A program made the translations under genes and the position numbers. Below, piece by piece: positions 1-12,786 of a DNA stretch of 64,000 nucleotides (its first letter is position 1; the number at the start of each line of letters is the position of its first letter). Under the pieces are notes generated by a model. The model had not been told where the DNA came from, did no database searches, and was given only the letters and a program-made list of their open reading frames with translations. Source of the stretch: Baylisascaris procyonis (lineage: Eukaryota; Nematoda; Chromadorea; Rhabditida; Ascarididae); assembly GCA_037389465.1 (NCBI GenBank), contig JAZARR010000174.1, positions 1,054,001 through 1,118,000 on the forward strand. The letters are read 5' to 3'.

Positions 1-1180
1 GAGTTACTACACGTGAAGGCACTGGCACATCTAAGCACGATGGTGAAGCGTGAGCTGGCCAGTGTTGTGTTCTTCGAACAGCATCAACACGCTGGTACTG
101 TTCTTTTCCGGCAAGGTGATGAAGGCAATTGTTGGTATATCATCCTGAAAGGGTCTGTGCATGTCAGCATTCATGGAAAGGTAAGCATTCATTTGCTTTT
201 AGCATATGTTAAGAGAAGTTCGTTCGTACAGTTGTGTTGCCTGTGCGCTTATTGCAGTGAACAGAGGCAGCGCTTTTGGAGCGTCTTGTATTTCAACCCT
301 GTTTTTGAACATTATTTGATAAGCGCATAGCTTGTATAAATGTACAGAATGATGGGATTCAGCATACGTTACAGTCTCAAACCTACAAACGCTACCCATT
401 AGAAAACTTCCTATTAAAGCTTTATCTGGCAAAGCGCACTAAGCTGTCGCTAATAAAACCCAATAGGTATCAATTGCATCTTAGAAATTAGTTATGATGT
501 TATACCACCTTATCTATCTTCTGCCCTTACCTGCTATCATTGTATTAACGCTCTTATTAACCTATATATAAACCTATTCAGTGGAAAACATCACAAAAGA
601 CTAATTTCTTACTTCATTTACAAGATGAAATCTAGGTGGCATTTAACGAGATATGCGTCTATTAAATATTACGTCTAGGACTGAAAGAGTGAACAGTTTT
701 GATTGTTGTGCAATCTGCTGATGATATTCATATGAACGAAAATCAACCTTGTGAATAATTTTGTGCGTTTAAAGATTACAAACGTCAAATAATCTAGAAG
801 GGGAAGTGTTTAGTTGCTTCTAGTTCATAGAATACCAAATAGGGCAACTGTGCACATAATGGGAAAAATAGACTGATATATTGAAGATCCTTACTGTAAC
901 ATTGATATATGTGAGGGCTCTTCTAATGCACTACTCATTAGTGAAATCTTTATTATTATCGCTGAATTAGCATATTAGCATACCTTAAAACTACAGATTA
1001 GCATATTGCCGTTTGATATCGCTAAAATTGATTTCTATGGCAGGGAGTAGTGTGTACGTTACAAGAAGGTGATGACTTCGGGAAGCTCGCACTTGTAAAT
1101 GATGCTCCACGTGCAGCAACTATTGCACTCAGTGAAAACAATTCACAATTCCTCAGGGTCGATAAAACCGACTTCAATAG
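1..1180 (+). other. Cyclic-nucleotide-binding domain of the Epac-like protein (two exons)
   Basis: Exons 1-180 and 1044-1180 encode residues 1-105 of the visible protein. They hold the beta-barrel segment [20 protein letters not shown] and the phosphate-binding cassette [18 protein letters not shown]. The cassette arginine that contacts the cyclic phosphate is present, so cAMP binding is likely retained. In PKA the cassette has Glu after FG; Lys here follows the Epac pattern and is part of why this is called Epac rather than PKA or PDZ-GEF. The intron between them (181-1043) shows no coding signal. Confidence 0.9.
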
Positions 1181-4100
1181 GTATACTTCCTTTTAATTCA
1201 ACCTTTTTTCTAAAATTTTTTACGCAGTTTTCGATAATTATCCCTTCATAAAGAACAATGTGAAAAAGTTACATATACATATGTGGTGTTCATCTCTGTA
1301 TTGTCCATTCATTTCAGTCAGCATATTACAAAATCTGTAGCAATGAAATTTGGTCAATATAATCTGTCCATAAGTTCAAGAGAACAAAATTCAATCGCAT
1401 GTCATAGTAAAAGAATGATAAAGTAGACAAACATTAAAAGATGAATAGTGAATATGTCATCCACCAGATATGCTAGTGGGCCAAGAAGTCACATTGATTC
1501 TGGTAAAATCGAAAAACAAAAGGGACAAAAAAATATGCATGAATTTCATGCTCAAGGAATTCTAATTTCACATTGATCGGATCACAGGAAAACGAATCTT
1601 TCGTAGATGGTTTGTAGCAGAGATCAATTCAGTTCAAATATGAAAGCGTTGTTTTGCATAATTTACTTTTTTCTTAACCGATTTGTGGAAATGGTTTATC
1701 AGACGGCTCGGGTGCAAAAGCACATTTCATGCTAAATCTGTTGATATGCTTTTCTACTTGTTCTTCAATGAAATGCTTACCCAACAGTATTGAAACCTAT
1801 AAATGAAATTGAATTAAAAGAAATGTTCACATGAAAGGATGGAAATTTAATCGTATCATTGTATATTGAAATAGAGAAAAAAGTGTTTTAATATTTGTTC
1901 ACTTAAGAATCCTTCGTGATGTGGAAGCTAATACGGTTCGTTTGAAAGAGCATGGACATGACGTGCTTGTACTTGAGAAGATCAACACTACTTATGGTCG
2001 TGAAGCTGTGATTGATCCATATACCGGAGAATCACTCACTCCAAGGCAGCATTGCTGGTCAATATTCAACATTGTTTACTTCAGCGTGCAATAAATAGCG
2101 TCTCCCATCTTATGTTTCCTCTCAATTTTATTAAATTATAAGCAACACTAAAAATTAACTTCTACTTTTAGTAAATAATTTCTTATCTTAGCAGTTAACG
2201 ATTTATAATTATAAGCCGCTTGATCTCGCTAAAGATAACATTTATGGCTTTTTATTTGCAGTCAGCGTGTTAGTTTAGCCGCTAACGTTCAGAAATATAT
2301 GAGGTGCCATATAAATGTTGACGCTAGGTCAAACTGATTGTTGCTGGAAAATTTTCATGCAGTGCTTCACCACAAGAGATGTTTATGTAGCCAAGAATTT
2401 TGAGTTCTTCCTAAATGTTCCCGAAATTTGAGCTCGAGCTTTCTTGAAACCTCCATTTACCCGGAAATCTTTGCTTCGAAAAGTGAGGAATTTGGCACAT
2501 TATGCGTTTTCCATTTTTATGATAAACGCAGTCTTAAAGCTGCATATTATTAATTTCGATAAGATGGGTAAATCATCAAAACATTTCCTGGGCTTTCTCT
2601 TTTTTCAAATGAAATTGCAGCGTAATCTAGCTTCATCTCTTGCTTCTGTATATTCTCTTTGCTTATTTGACTCCAGAAGAGACTGGAATAGAGAGAATGG
2701 GAGTAGAATGTTTTTAACTGGAATTCGAATACTAGTTTTAGATGCTTTCAGTTATTCGGTGATGGCAGGATTGCCGGAAAAGATGGTGGAATATCTTTTG
2801 GAGACACGGATCGATGCACATGTTGAGGATGGCTATGTGGACACATTTCTCGAAGACTTTGTTTTAACACATACGATCTACATGCCACCCAATATCTTAT
2901 GCAACTACCTCAAAAATTACTACATGCGGGGATCAACGGTTTGCTTATTTGTTTCGTCAGTTATAAACCTTAACGCCATCAGTATGTTTGTTATGAATGT
3001 GACAAAATGAGGCAGTAAGCAACATTCTACGGCTATATGAATTTGCTGGACGGAGAACCTTGTCTCAACGTCACCCTCCCCTTTCCCTCTTCGACAAGAC
3101 AACGGAAAATTTGACTGTAGTAGACTCGCTTCCTAATGGCTGCTGGTACGTTTTATCCAAACTCATCATCTCTTCTAGTAGATTATCGAATAAGCTGACT
3201 TTAGTAGTTTTTAATTTTTTCTTCCATTGGCTATATAAATACACTCTTATTACCGACAAAATCTACTACAGCTTCACATTTAAATATTGCTATAATTACT
3301 CCACGTTTATCTATTGTGAAGAAATGTTTATGTCCTTTTTCGGTGCTTCCTTCATCATATTTGATGCCTAAATGAAAAAGATGAAACTTGTTAGCCTAAA
3401 GAGTGAGTGGTTTCTCTAAAAAATGAATAGCGTCGCTCGATGGAAACATAGCCGCTAGTTTTGCAATTATAGGCAGATCGTATGCTGTTAATAGCATATT
3501 CATAAGTTCGGTGATTTCTTCTAGGTTCGTCCTGACAATGGACGCCCATTAGATGATGTCGAACTGAAGATCGGTGCCAAGAAGAGAGTGGTGGTTTTCC
3601 TTGGTCTCTGGGTGCATACTCTTGGCATCCATTTTTTCCTCGATCCTGTTTCCAACAGTTTCGTTGAGGTTTGTGCAAATCAATTTTCTTATCAGCTGTG
3701 ATTATATTAATGCCGTTATCGTCTTAAGCAGCCACAATACAAACTGTGCATTTACCAGTTGAATTAGCGATAAAAGTCCGAATAGGAGAGAGGATTTAAA
3801 TTTGCATTTACTAACATAAAAGCACAAAATAAGCATTTGAATACTTAACAATGGGAAGTGAAAAGGAAGTGTGCAAAAATCTAAGAAGTCAATTTTTCAT
3901 CTTCGCATTTACTATGGTACTACCGAAACTTTATTGCAGGGAGATGCTAAAATATATTTATGAGTTATTGAAGTTAATGTGGCATGAAAATTTGCGTGAC
4001 GAAATTCTCATTACCATTACTTCCTCTTCATTTCTTTACATTTTTTTGCTGACAAAGAAAGAAATATATTTCTGATCTAGACTTTTAATTTACAGGAGTT

Positions 4101-7100
4101 GTATTGTTGTGTTTTGGAAGATAGTCGCCAGCTGCCTGGCATGTTACCAATATTGGAGCGAATGACAGCAATTCGTCAGCTGCGTGAAAATGCAATGCGA
4201 ACATTGAATCGTCATCCGGCGGTGGTTCTTGATTGTGGTGTCTATTGTGCACATGCTCCAGCTCCTAATCCTGCGCTTCCCTTTGATACGTGTTAGTTGT
4301 TTATTTGTTGAAGTTTATTAATAACCATATTTCCGCTAATTTTTAACTATTTTAACATTCATATTTCGATAAGCAGCAAGGTTGTCGGTCATAAATGACA
4401 CGGTGATATTCAACTACTACACTTTCTCTTGACCACTATGGCGATACGCTCTAAGATCCATGCTTATGCCTCAAGCAAAATCCGTCATTTGCAGTTAGAC
4501 TGTGCAGGATTCTTTTCTTTCACTGTTAGAGAATGGTTATTTTACTGTATAGGGAATTTGAAATAGACGAGTTCGAAAATTTTGATCTGGAACGGGGAAA
4601 GGTGAAGAAAAATGAGTTCATAAATGAATAAGTTTGTGCATTTCAGGTAATCAAGTAATTTGCCTTTCCGATACGAGTCCATTTACGATGAGTATTCGGC
4701 TCGATAAGAATGCGGCCGAAATTTGCAATTTAGCAAAGATCAAAGTTCACTACGGAGGACCTGACGATGAATTCAAGTTGGTTGAGGTGAAAAGTAGTGG
4801 AGGTGAAGCTAACTCTTTTATCTAAATCTTTTCGATTATTGACAACGAATGAACCCATGAAATAAGTTAATGGAAACATTTGCAAAGCCATTCAATTTTT
4901 TTTCGATTGTTTGTCTCATGGTTGGGAAAAGTGCTACATAATTTGTCCAAGAGGGACGGAGAGCGAGGAGGAGGGGAAGAGGATAGTCTCGCTTAATTCC
5001 AATGATGTGCTAGAAAGCAATAGTTTTGCTTCGACCAAATTCCCACCTGATCAAGCTCACATTCCAAGAATAAATCATTCGTCTCTAATCTTTCATTATG
5101 AGTCTATTAATATTACTGTATTGATTACAATTTAATTACAGTAAAATTATGCCGGTAGTTCATTAGCCGTAAGTGCAATTTCGTTAATTGCGATCGCATT
5201 TGCAATTTGCGGAACAATGGAATAAGTGAAAAATTTTAGAGCGTGTTGTATTTTCGCCAACTGATGTGAGCATTCCAACGATGATCTCGTTGAATGGTCG
5301 TCTTTATATCGCTTATGCCGATGAAATCGAAACTTTGGTATAATTCAAATAACAATATTCAACAGTGAATCTCACTAATGTTCTGATGAAAAAAAAACAA
5401 CAACTGTGAAATGAACTAAAATCATCGCTTCAAATTTTTAACTTATAAAGTTTTGGAATTCAATTTTTCTTTGTAATCTCTAGTCATTTGTCTATAGTTT
5501 CCATTTTGGAATATACCTCTTCAAATTCCATTATTTGTACAATTTTCGATAGGTGAAAATATTCCAGTCTAATCTTAATGCTTAAAAAATGTAAATCTTG
5601 CACCTGTACAAGTTAATATTTTTAATGAGTATTTATGCAAATGAACAGTGAGTGACAAATAAAGGATTCCTATTTTCTATTATTACCCTTCAGTCAAGTG
5701 GATTATCGTATTTGCTGCCATAAAAGCTGTCTAATGGGATCGCATATGACATGAAATTTAGATATTCTCGATATTATGATGTAAATAAGCATTATTTAAG
5801 AATTGGGACAGCTCATATAGCATTATCAATTGATAGGCTTTTACCAGCTCCAACTTCCGATTTATAGGTATTAGCAAATAATTGACTGGTTCATTAACTA
5901 AACTGATGAGGCAGTCTTCGTCAATAATTCTGAAAAGAAACAGCTTAATTCCTTACAATCTTTTCCACTATCGGAGTCTTCAGCCCAGTTTATCATAGAT
6001 TTAGATATAAATGAAGAGTTCAGACCTATAATATCACTTTCAATTTATCCTTTTAAATAAAGAATTTCATGAAAATCAGTTTATTCTTATAAATAATAAA
6101 TTGAGAAGGTAAAGGATGGATGTTTTTCAGACTCCGTTATTGCAACAGAATGGACCAGTCGAGAGTGTGCACTCATCGATGCTCGAATTGCTTAGTAGTG
6201 TCGATATCGCACAACAATTGTCCATTTTTCATACGCAGTTATTTGAAGCAACAGACGAAATCGAACTCGTCACCCAGGTTGTGAACATTTGACTCCTAAA
6301 TGACTCCATCGGATTATAGGAGCTAGAGCGACTCGACCTACGATTAAGGCTACCTCTCATCTCCCTCTCCTCTGCCATCTCTCGTCACCGTTCTCCTGTG
6401 CGCAGCCTTTTGTCCTTATCATCCTTGTATAATGGTTAGTCAATAATGGCCCTTATGGCTGCTTGCCAATAAAACAGTTTTTGAAGAGGGGAAGGGAGAA
6501 CACAGCAACGAAACGAATTTTTGGTGGTTTTTCAGCAATCAAGTTTTATATCAACCTCACATCAAAATGAACGTGTAAATAATGGAACAATATAAAAAAT
6601 CATCTAAAGCAATGCTAAGCTGTGAGACCATGAAACTATATGTGGGAGCCGTAGAAATAATTAATGATAATAAACAGAAGAATTTAGCTGGAAGTGGAAC
6701 AAATGAAGAAAAATCTGCAATTTCGGTCCTTTAAATTACCATCGAATTGAGGAGTCTTTTGAAAGGAATAAACTTACAGGTGTTTGGTCGAGATCAATTC
6801 CCCGGTCGAATTCCATCAAATCTCGATCTGCTGATGCGACGATTCAATGAGGTTCAATTCTGGACAACCACTGAGGTTTTACTTGCTCACGGACCATCGA
6901 AAAGAGTTGCCATGCTTAAGAAATTCATCAAAATCGCTGCACAGTAAGTAATTTCTTTACGAGTAATATTTAAGTGAAGCAGTTCGTTTATGTGCTAAGT
7001 TTGCAAACTGAAATATTTCCAATCAAACATTTCTATTAATTAAATATTTCAATTAAATGTTTGGAATAATTAAATATTCCAAGTAATGTCCTTCAACTCA

Positions 7101-8128
7101 CCGAAAAATAGTTGCAAATAATTATTTGAACCTTTTCGACCTCCGAATTGAATATTTTGCTCCTTTCATCAGTTTTTATTTGCTAAAAGTTTTCAATTTC
7201 AGTGCGAAAGAGAATCGAGATTTAATGTCACTATTCGCAATAATACTTGGTCTGAGCAATGTGGCCGTGAGCAGAATTACACACATATGGGATGTATGCA
7301 CTTTTATTTTGAAGCGATCTTGTCGTCAAAAAGTTTTGATGACATTTCTTCTTAGTGGTTTCCTTTTCTGTACATCATACCTATTAAGTGTTGCATTTCG
7401 ACCAATTTATTTGCATGAAATCAGTGCATATTTTGAAGAGAATAATTCATCTGGAAAGATGTAAAAGTTGTGAGATGTCCTGGTCTGCCTTCATCCGTAA
7501 ATAAAGAAATATATTGAGATATGTTCTTTTAGATATTTTCAACTCATAAGTTGACAATCGAATAAACACTAAGCTTTGATGATCATAAGTTGTCGAAAAA
7601 AGCGGAAATTCTCTTGGTGATAATATATTTCCAAAACTATGGTGACATATGTGGCTTTGTTTTTCTTAAAAATGCTTTTACCATCAATATAGTAAACAGA
7701 TCTAGAGGAATCTCTACATAAGTTTAGCTGCCGAATCTTCATTCTTTTCCTTGTCTGCATACGAACAAAGGTTAACTATGCAATCTGCAATTTTTCTTCC
7801 TATTACGGGCATAGTCAGAAGTAACTCCCCCATCCTCCCTCTTTCTCACTCACATAACTTTTCATAACTGAAATCAGGGAATGAGGGAATCAATTTTTTT
7901 CAGAAATTACCATCAAAAATGCGCCGTCAATACGCGGAATTCGAGGCATTGCTTGATCCATCAAGAAATCATCGTGCATATCGAATGCTTGTTGCTAAAA
8001 TGACCTCTCCAACGGTGCCATTTGTGCCACTATTATTGAAGGACTTGACCTTCACGCATGAAGGAAATAAAACTTATTTTGCGGGACTTGTCAATTTCGA
8101 GAAAATGGTTCGTTTTTAAACTATTCAG

Positions 8129-8179
<51 letters not shown>

Positions 8180-10682
8180 GCATTTCATGTATATATATGT
8201 TTAAATTTTGCACATTTCATGTACATATGTTCAAATTTATCGTTTGAAGGGAAATAAATTTTTCTGATTTGAGGGGATTTTTATATATGAAAGGAAATAT
8301 TTGTTTGTAATATTGTATATATCTTCAATTTGTTTGAATTTGTATACATCAAAGAAATATTTCAAATTGAAATCAATTTATAGAGCAATGTATATTGAGG
8401 AAATATTTGTATCCAATGTGTTAAAAAAATTTGAGGATATGTGTACTTCAAATTCATAAGAGGAAGAAATATTTGGAAGTATGCCTGCCACTTGCAAGAA
8501 CTTTCAATGAAAAATATTTTCTGTGCAGTATTTGTATAATTTTCAAGTCAGGAAAAATTTTGAAAGGCAAAGCATTTTGAAACAAAATTTTACGGAATAC
8601 TTTTATGCGCTTCGCATTTTTTAAATTTTTCTGCAAATTTGCATGTGTAAAACTCATTATGGTAATGTATTATGTCTCAGCGTCGGCCTATACGGGCATC
8701 TCTGTATCTGTCTGTCTGCCCGCCTGTTTCATTTGGGGATTGTTCAGGCTCTATAGCTGCATAATTGGATGGACTGAGTGTATACTATGGGTTGACTTAT
8801 ATCACCTTTCAAGTTGGTCGAAAATATCAACGCGCTCAGAAATGGGTATCAGTATTTAAGCCTTCCGAAACTGCATACATTTCACATTACGTCGAATTGC
8901 ACTGAAGCTTGCCAGGACGATTGAATCAATCGAATCAGTGTGAATGCATTATTGTGCTTGTTTTATTATTTGCTGGTGATTTATGAAACCGGTCGGTTCA
9001 GTAAATGGAATCATGCCGTTAGTGGGTGATTTCGCGCAAGACTCATCTAGTAGCTGCATTTGAGACATCAAGGCAAACACGTTTCTAAGCTAACTTTGAG
9101 AAGGAAATCTCATACAACGAATGAAAAATTTTAGATCAAAGAGTTAATATGAAACTTTTATATGCAAAAAATATTGGCATACTCTCTGGAAAAATGGGAA
9201 AAACGCATAGTTTTTTGGTTCATAAAATTGTGTTCCTAAAGAAAAAACAATCGGAAGGGATTACTGACTGCTCTTAACAGCGACGAATTCACTGTTGAAG
9301 CTTTCAGCATATGATCGCAAATGTATTACGAAGTTTCCGACAATGCAAATCGAAATATCCAGGTGATCTCTGCTAATATATGCTAAAAATTAAGGCGTTT
9401 AATTTTTACATGCCTCCACCATGGGACACCTTGAGACTGTTTTGTTTGGGTACTGATATCGGATAAAACAGATGGCTGATATCAGGCACTTCCTATTCTC
9501 GTTTAATTGTCAGTTGGAAGCTAAGAAAAGAGAGAGATGGAGGCAGGGATAGAGGTGGGGACAGAGAGATAGAGTTAGACACGGAGAAGCAGGGTAGAGT
9601 GAAGAATGAAGAAGTACTTACCTCTCTCAAAGCAGTAAGTAGAGAGATATCGAGAGACCCATTTGTCTTGAGAGGTATTTTTCTGCTTGAAAAGTCTCTC
9701 TCTAAGGTAGAAAGAGAAGCAGAGAGAGAGGAAGAGAAATTACCAAAAAGAAGGAAATTGGCAGGATTACCAAAAACGAATTTCTGAATTATTGATGTTT
9801 GAAAATCGAACAAATTTCAGTGACTTCATTCGACCAAAAGAAAGTCTTCGAATCAAAAAATCTCATACGGTAAGCAATTTAGCGTTTTTCATTATCGCAA
9901 CGCAGCAGATTCGCTAAAGTTTCACTTCGCAATTATACCGAATTTATGCACTTAAATTGTCCAATACACTCACAAAACCCATAACAGTTCTGCTATTATA
10001 AATTACGGTACAAAGAAATTTTAAGCACTTTCAAATATGGTGTGAAAATTGAAACTTGAGAAAAAAGAAAGAAAGAGGCAAAAGTGAACATTTCGCAAAT
10101 GGCAAGCTTTCAAGATGTGAATCCGATCCGATTTTATAAAATAAAATCGTTGCTAAATCAATAGACGTTGCTATTCAATGCGTTTTTAGTGCATAGTGAC
10201 TAACCTTCAGATATGTAGGGCAAGAAGGAGCGAAAAACAGAAATGAAGTGGTAAAAAGTAAGCTGGAGTTGCAAGCAACCATATAGCTCTCATATCTAGC
10301 ACTCACAGATCTTCTACTTAGGATCGCTTTGCGCAAATCCACCAGCTGTGAAATACAGTTATCAGTTTTCAGTAGCGCACCGAATTAGATCATCACCCGT
10401 CCGAAAAATTAACAGGAGGGTTTTATCCACTACATTTCCTCAACTGTAGATGCAAGCAGAAGTGCTGCTAACCCTTAGTACTCCCCCTCCCCCATTTCGG
10501 GTTATGGGCTCATTTCTTTCGCGGTAGTTTTCGACCAAACAAATAAAAGCAAATATTAGTAATTGTTTATAGAGAACTAATAATTATTGATTGACAGGAA
10601 TTTCAAAGTGATCGATAATCAGCGGCGTCTTATGGAGATTTCCTATCAAATTGAACCATCGAAGAGGAAACGAGTCGAATAA
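1..10682 (+). CDS. epac-1: Epac-type Rap guanine nucleotide exchange factor (RAPGEF3/4 family), 5'-truncated by the window
   Basis: cAMP-activated exchange factor that loads GTP on Rap GTPases. I join fifteen exons: 1-180, 1044-1180, 1908-2057, 2752-2938, 3525-3668, 4096-4291, 4647-4802, 5240-5337, 6131-6277, 6780-6943, 7203-7293, 7904-8107, 9308-9362, 9821-9869 and 10598-10682 (stop taa at 10680-10682). All phases agree, giving 680 residues; the upstream part lies outside the window. Visible in order: the end of a cyclic-nucleotide-binding domain ([14 protein letters not shown], with K where PKA has E, typical of Epac), a REM region, a Ras-association domain, and a CDC25-homology domain with [19 protein letters not shown] and LTFTHEGNK. 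Exons 9308-9362 and 9821-9869 are very short and were placed by phase and similarity ([10 protein letters not shown]; then VIDNQRRL in the last exon). The donor at 2058 (gtcaat) is weak. Family assignment is very secure; individual junctions somewhat less so. Confidence 0.93.
1698..1785. repeat. Weaker copy of the same dispersed repeat
   Basis: Shares gcaaaagcacat and tctacttgttcttcaatga with 46162-46250 and 57292-57390. It lies in the Epac intron 1181-1907. Confidence 0.35.
4647..5337 (+). other. Ras-association domain segment of Epac
   Basis: Exons 4647-4802 and 5240-5337 encode about residues 331-416, from [20 protein letters not shown] to [17 protein letters not shown]. The pattern [24 protein letters not shown] matches the Epac RA region that lies between REM and the catalytic domain. 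The codon for the Glu after KSSGG is split across the intron, which fixes the junction. Confidence 0.85.
6131..10682 (+). other. CDC25-homology (RasGEF) catalytic domain of Epac
   Basis: Exons 6131-6277, 6780-6943, 7203-7293, 7904-8107, 9308-9362, 9821-9869 and 10598-10682 form the catalytic domain, about residues 417-680. Family landmarks are [74 protein letters not shown] and [17 protein letters not shown]. The domain is complete and shows no break. The protein ends a few residues after the basic string SKRKRVE, close to where vertebrate Epacs end. Confidence 0.92.
8133..8178. repeat. (TA)n microsatellite in an Epac intron
   Basis: An uninterrupted TA tract of about 46 bases begins some 25 bases after the donor of Epac exon 7904-8107. 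Confidence 0.95.
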
Positions 10683-12541
10683 TGGCTATGGTGTCATGTT
10701 AGCAAACAAGGATCGACATCATCAATTTATACGATCTCACATGTCACTTATTGTTTTTATTTTTCTCTACCGTTCCTTGCCCTTCTTCATATTATTTTAA
10801 ACTTTGTATCAAAAAATAACTTGGTGAAGTTAATATTGAAGATGTATCGGGAAATGCCAAAGACAGGGAAAAGCGTTTGCAAAATCGAATTGTGTCATAA
10901 CTTTGCAAAACTTGCAAAACCAACATTGCATTTCTCGATCGCTTCATCAATATGATCAAAAACGAATATCGTGTAATGATTTGCGTCAAAGTTGAAGGGC
11001 AATGAAGTGCTGTTTTACATCTGCAGTGATGATATAAACTTTAGTCTCATGTTCACTACCCAATTTTGACGCGCTTCTGGGATTTTTCTTGGACGGGGGA
11101 TGGGGGAGGAGAATGTGAGAAGGCAAGGACGATACTCGACCATAGCTCCCCGGACACAGCTCTGATCCTCTCAGTCAAGCATTAATAAGTACGGAGAACA
11201 TCTCGTATAGCTTCAACCAGGTACAATTTTAGGATTGCTAGGGGACCGAAAGACCAGCATCAAGCATGAAGGTATACCTTAACTTTATCTCAACGATATG
11301 AGTGATGATATTTACTGTGTCATTTTAAAGGAACATAACAGCTGAAAGAGATAGCAACGCATTTCCATCTCAGAATTTTTTGTAAATTCGTTGTGTCGCG
11401 GAAAGCGAATTACAAGCATTCCAATCGTATCAAGCATGCATCATCATTGTTTCACAACGAAAGCGAGCTATTAGAAAAACATATGGACTTAGCATCCTCT
11501 TTTCCACCGATGCAAAAGAGATAACTCACAAATGACATTCTTTTCTCACCAATCCATTATAATGCGATGATTCGTAAAAGATCGATTGCATGATTAAACT
11601 AGCATACAAGCGTGTCTCTGAGCCAATAAATTTATTCTACGGCATCCATTAAATGGGGCTCAAGAAAAGCTCAGGTAGGAAGATCCGTCCTCAGAGGATA
11701 CGCTTGATTTGGTAGGTGTTCGCATGTGGGGTTACCTTGTTATGTGGGTATAATAAATTCATTTGTTGAGATAAACATTAACCTTTAAGCGATCCGTTTT
11801 GTTGAAGGAAAGTGATAGGGTTGCTTGGAGTTCTTTTAATAGACGCATTTCTAGCTTTAAATCGCTATGCAATATTTTTGGCTGCAACTTTCTTTTTCAA
11901 ATACTTGCTGCCTGTCAGCGATTGCTTTCCGGTTACGAAACATGTTATTAGTTCCCCCGTGCTCGGAAGAACGACTACCGGACAGGAACGTATGGAAAGC
12001 TGTTTGCCGGACTCGAGTAGTTCCCTCAAAGAATATAGAGTGCTTGACTGGCAGATAATTTTGCATCTATTATGGTAGAAGGTTCTGGCACAATATATCT
12101 TAAGAGTAGATTCCCATGGATGGGCAACTTTCCATAGGTACTGGTAGCGATAACTTTTCTGCAAATAACAGAAATCCCATTGAACAGAGTGTTAATCGAA
12201 ATACTTAACCCTCAGACTCCTCGAATACATTGTTTGGGATGTTCGAAGCGCGTTGAATGGAACTTCAGGACTTCGAGTGGGGTGCACGTGCTGGAATATA
12301 TCCATATTCAGTGTTGAAATGGACGAGTCCATGAAATTTCTCTGCTCATTTTATTGCGTTCGTATGAGCATCTAACGAGAGAAAACCGAACTCGAAACCC
12401 TACTTCGGCCACTTTCCCACGCTGAATGAAATAAATATTGACCATGGACTCTCTCTACTTCCGTGAGATTATGTAGTATCATTTTTGAATCCTTCAATTC
12501 CCACAAACATCGATTCAACCACAAATTCTCGAATATTTCAG

Positions 12542-12640
12542 CAGGAAATTCCTCTCGAAGCGGCCGAACCGAATCTCACTGACTCCACTTCCTCTCAACC
12601 TTATCACCACCACATTCCCCTAACCTCATCTACATCATAA
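12542..12640 (+). CDS. Candidate terminal exon, unassigned
   Basis: A good acceptor (ttcgaatatttcag, or ttcagcag three bases later) is followed by an open frame starting QEIPLEAAEPNLTDS, rich in Ser/Thr/Pro, with a His run, ending in taa. It lies about 1.9 kb past the Epac stop on the same strand, so it could be an alternative last exon of Epac or the end of another transcript. No upstream partner exon was found. Weak evidence: one splice site, one short frame. Confidence 0.25.
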   Translation, partial: QEIPLEAAEPNLTDSTSSQPYHHHIPLTSSTS

Positions 12641-12657
12641 CCCTTTAATCTAGCAAG

Positions 12658-12786
12658 ATGAATCGTCGATGTAAAATTTCATCCATCGATAAAAATAAAC
12701 GGAATACTATTCTCAACTTATCTAAGAAACATAAAACAACTCTGAGCGAAACCGTTAGGAAACGAATGAGGCAGCTTCACGAGTAG
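12658..12786 (+). CDS. Small basic ORF (42 residues), hypothetical
   Basis: ATG at 12658, tag at 12784-12786. The peptide begins MNRRCKISSIDKNKR and is strongly basic (many Lys and Arg), with no signal peptide or known motif. It starts 17 bases after the stop of the candidate exon above. It may be chance, part of a 3' UTR, or an upstream piece of an unknown gene. Confidence 0.2.
   Translation: MNRRCKISSIDKNKRNTILNLSKKHKTTLSETVRKRMRQLHE

Noticed and set aside
3010..3145. Possible extra Epac exon ([18 protein letters not shown] frame)
   Set aside because: Its phase cannot join to the next exon at 3525, whereas splicing 2938 directly to 3525 is in frame and matches the family.
9493..9813. Two opposite frames in a purine-rich region
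   Set aside because: Ser/Leu/Pro versus Arg/Glu/Lys readings of a gagaga-type tract inside an Epac intron.
11812..12164. Four overlapping frames on both strands
   Set aside because: No splice signals, motifs or conservation cues; typical of a locally GC-richer stretch.
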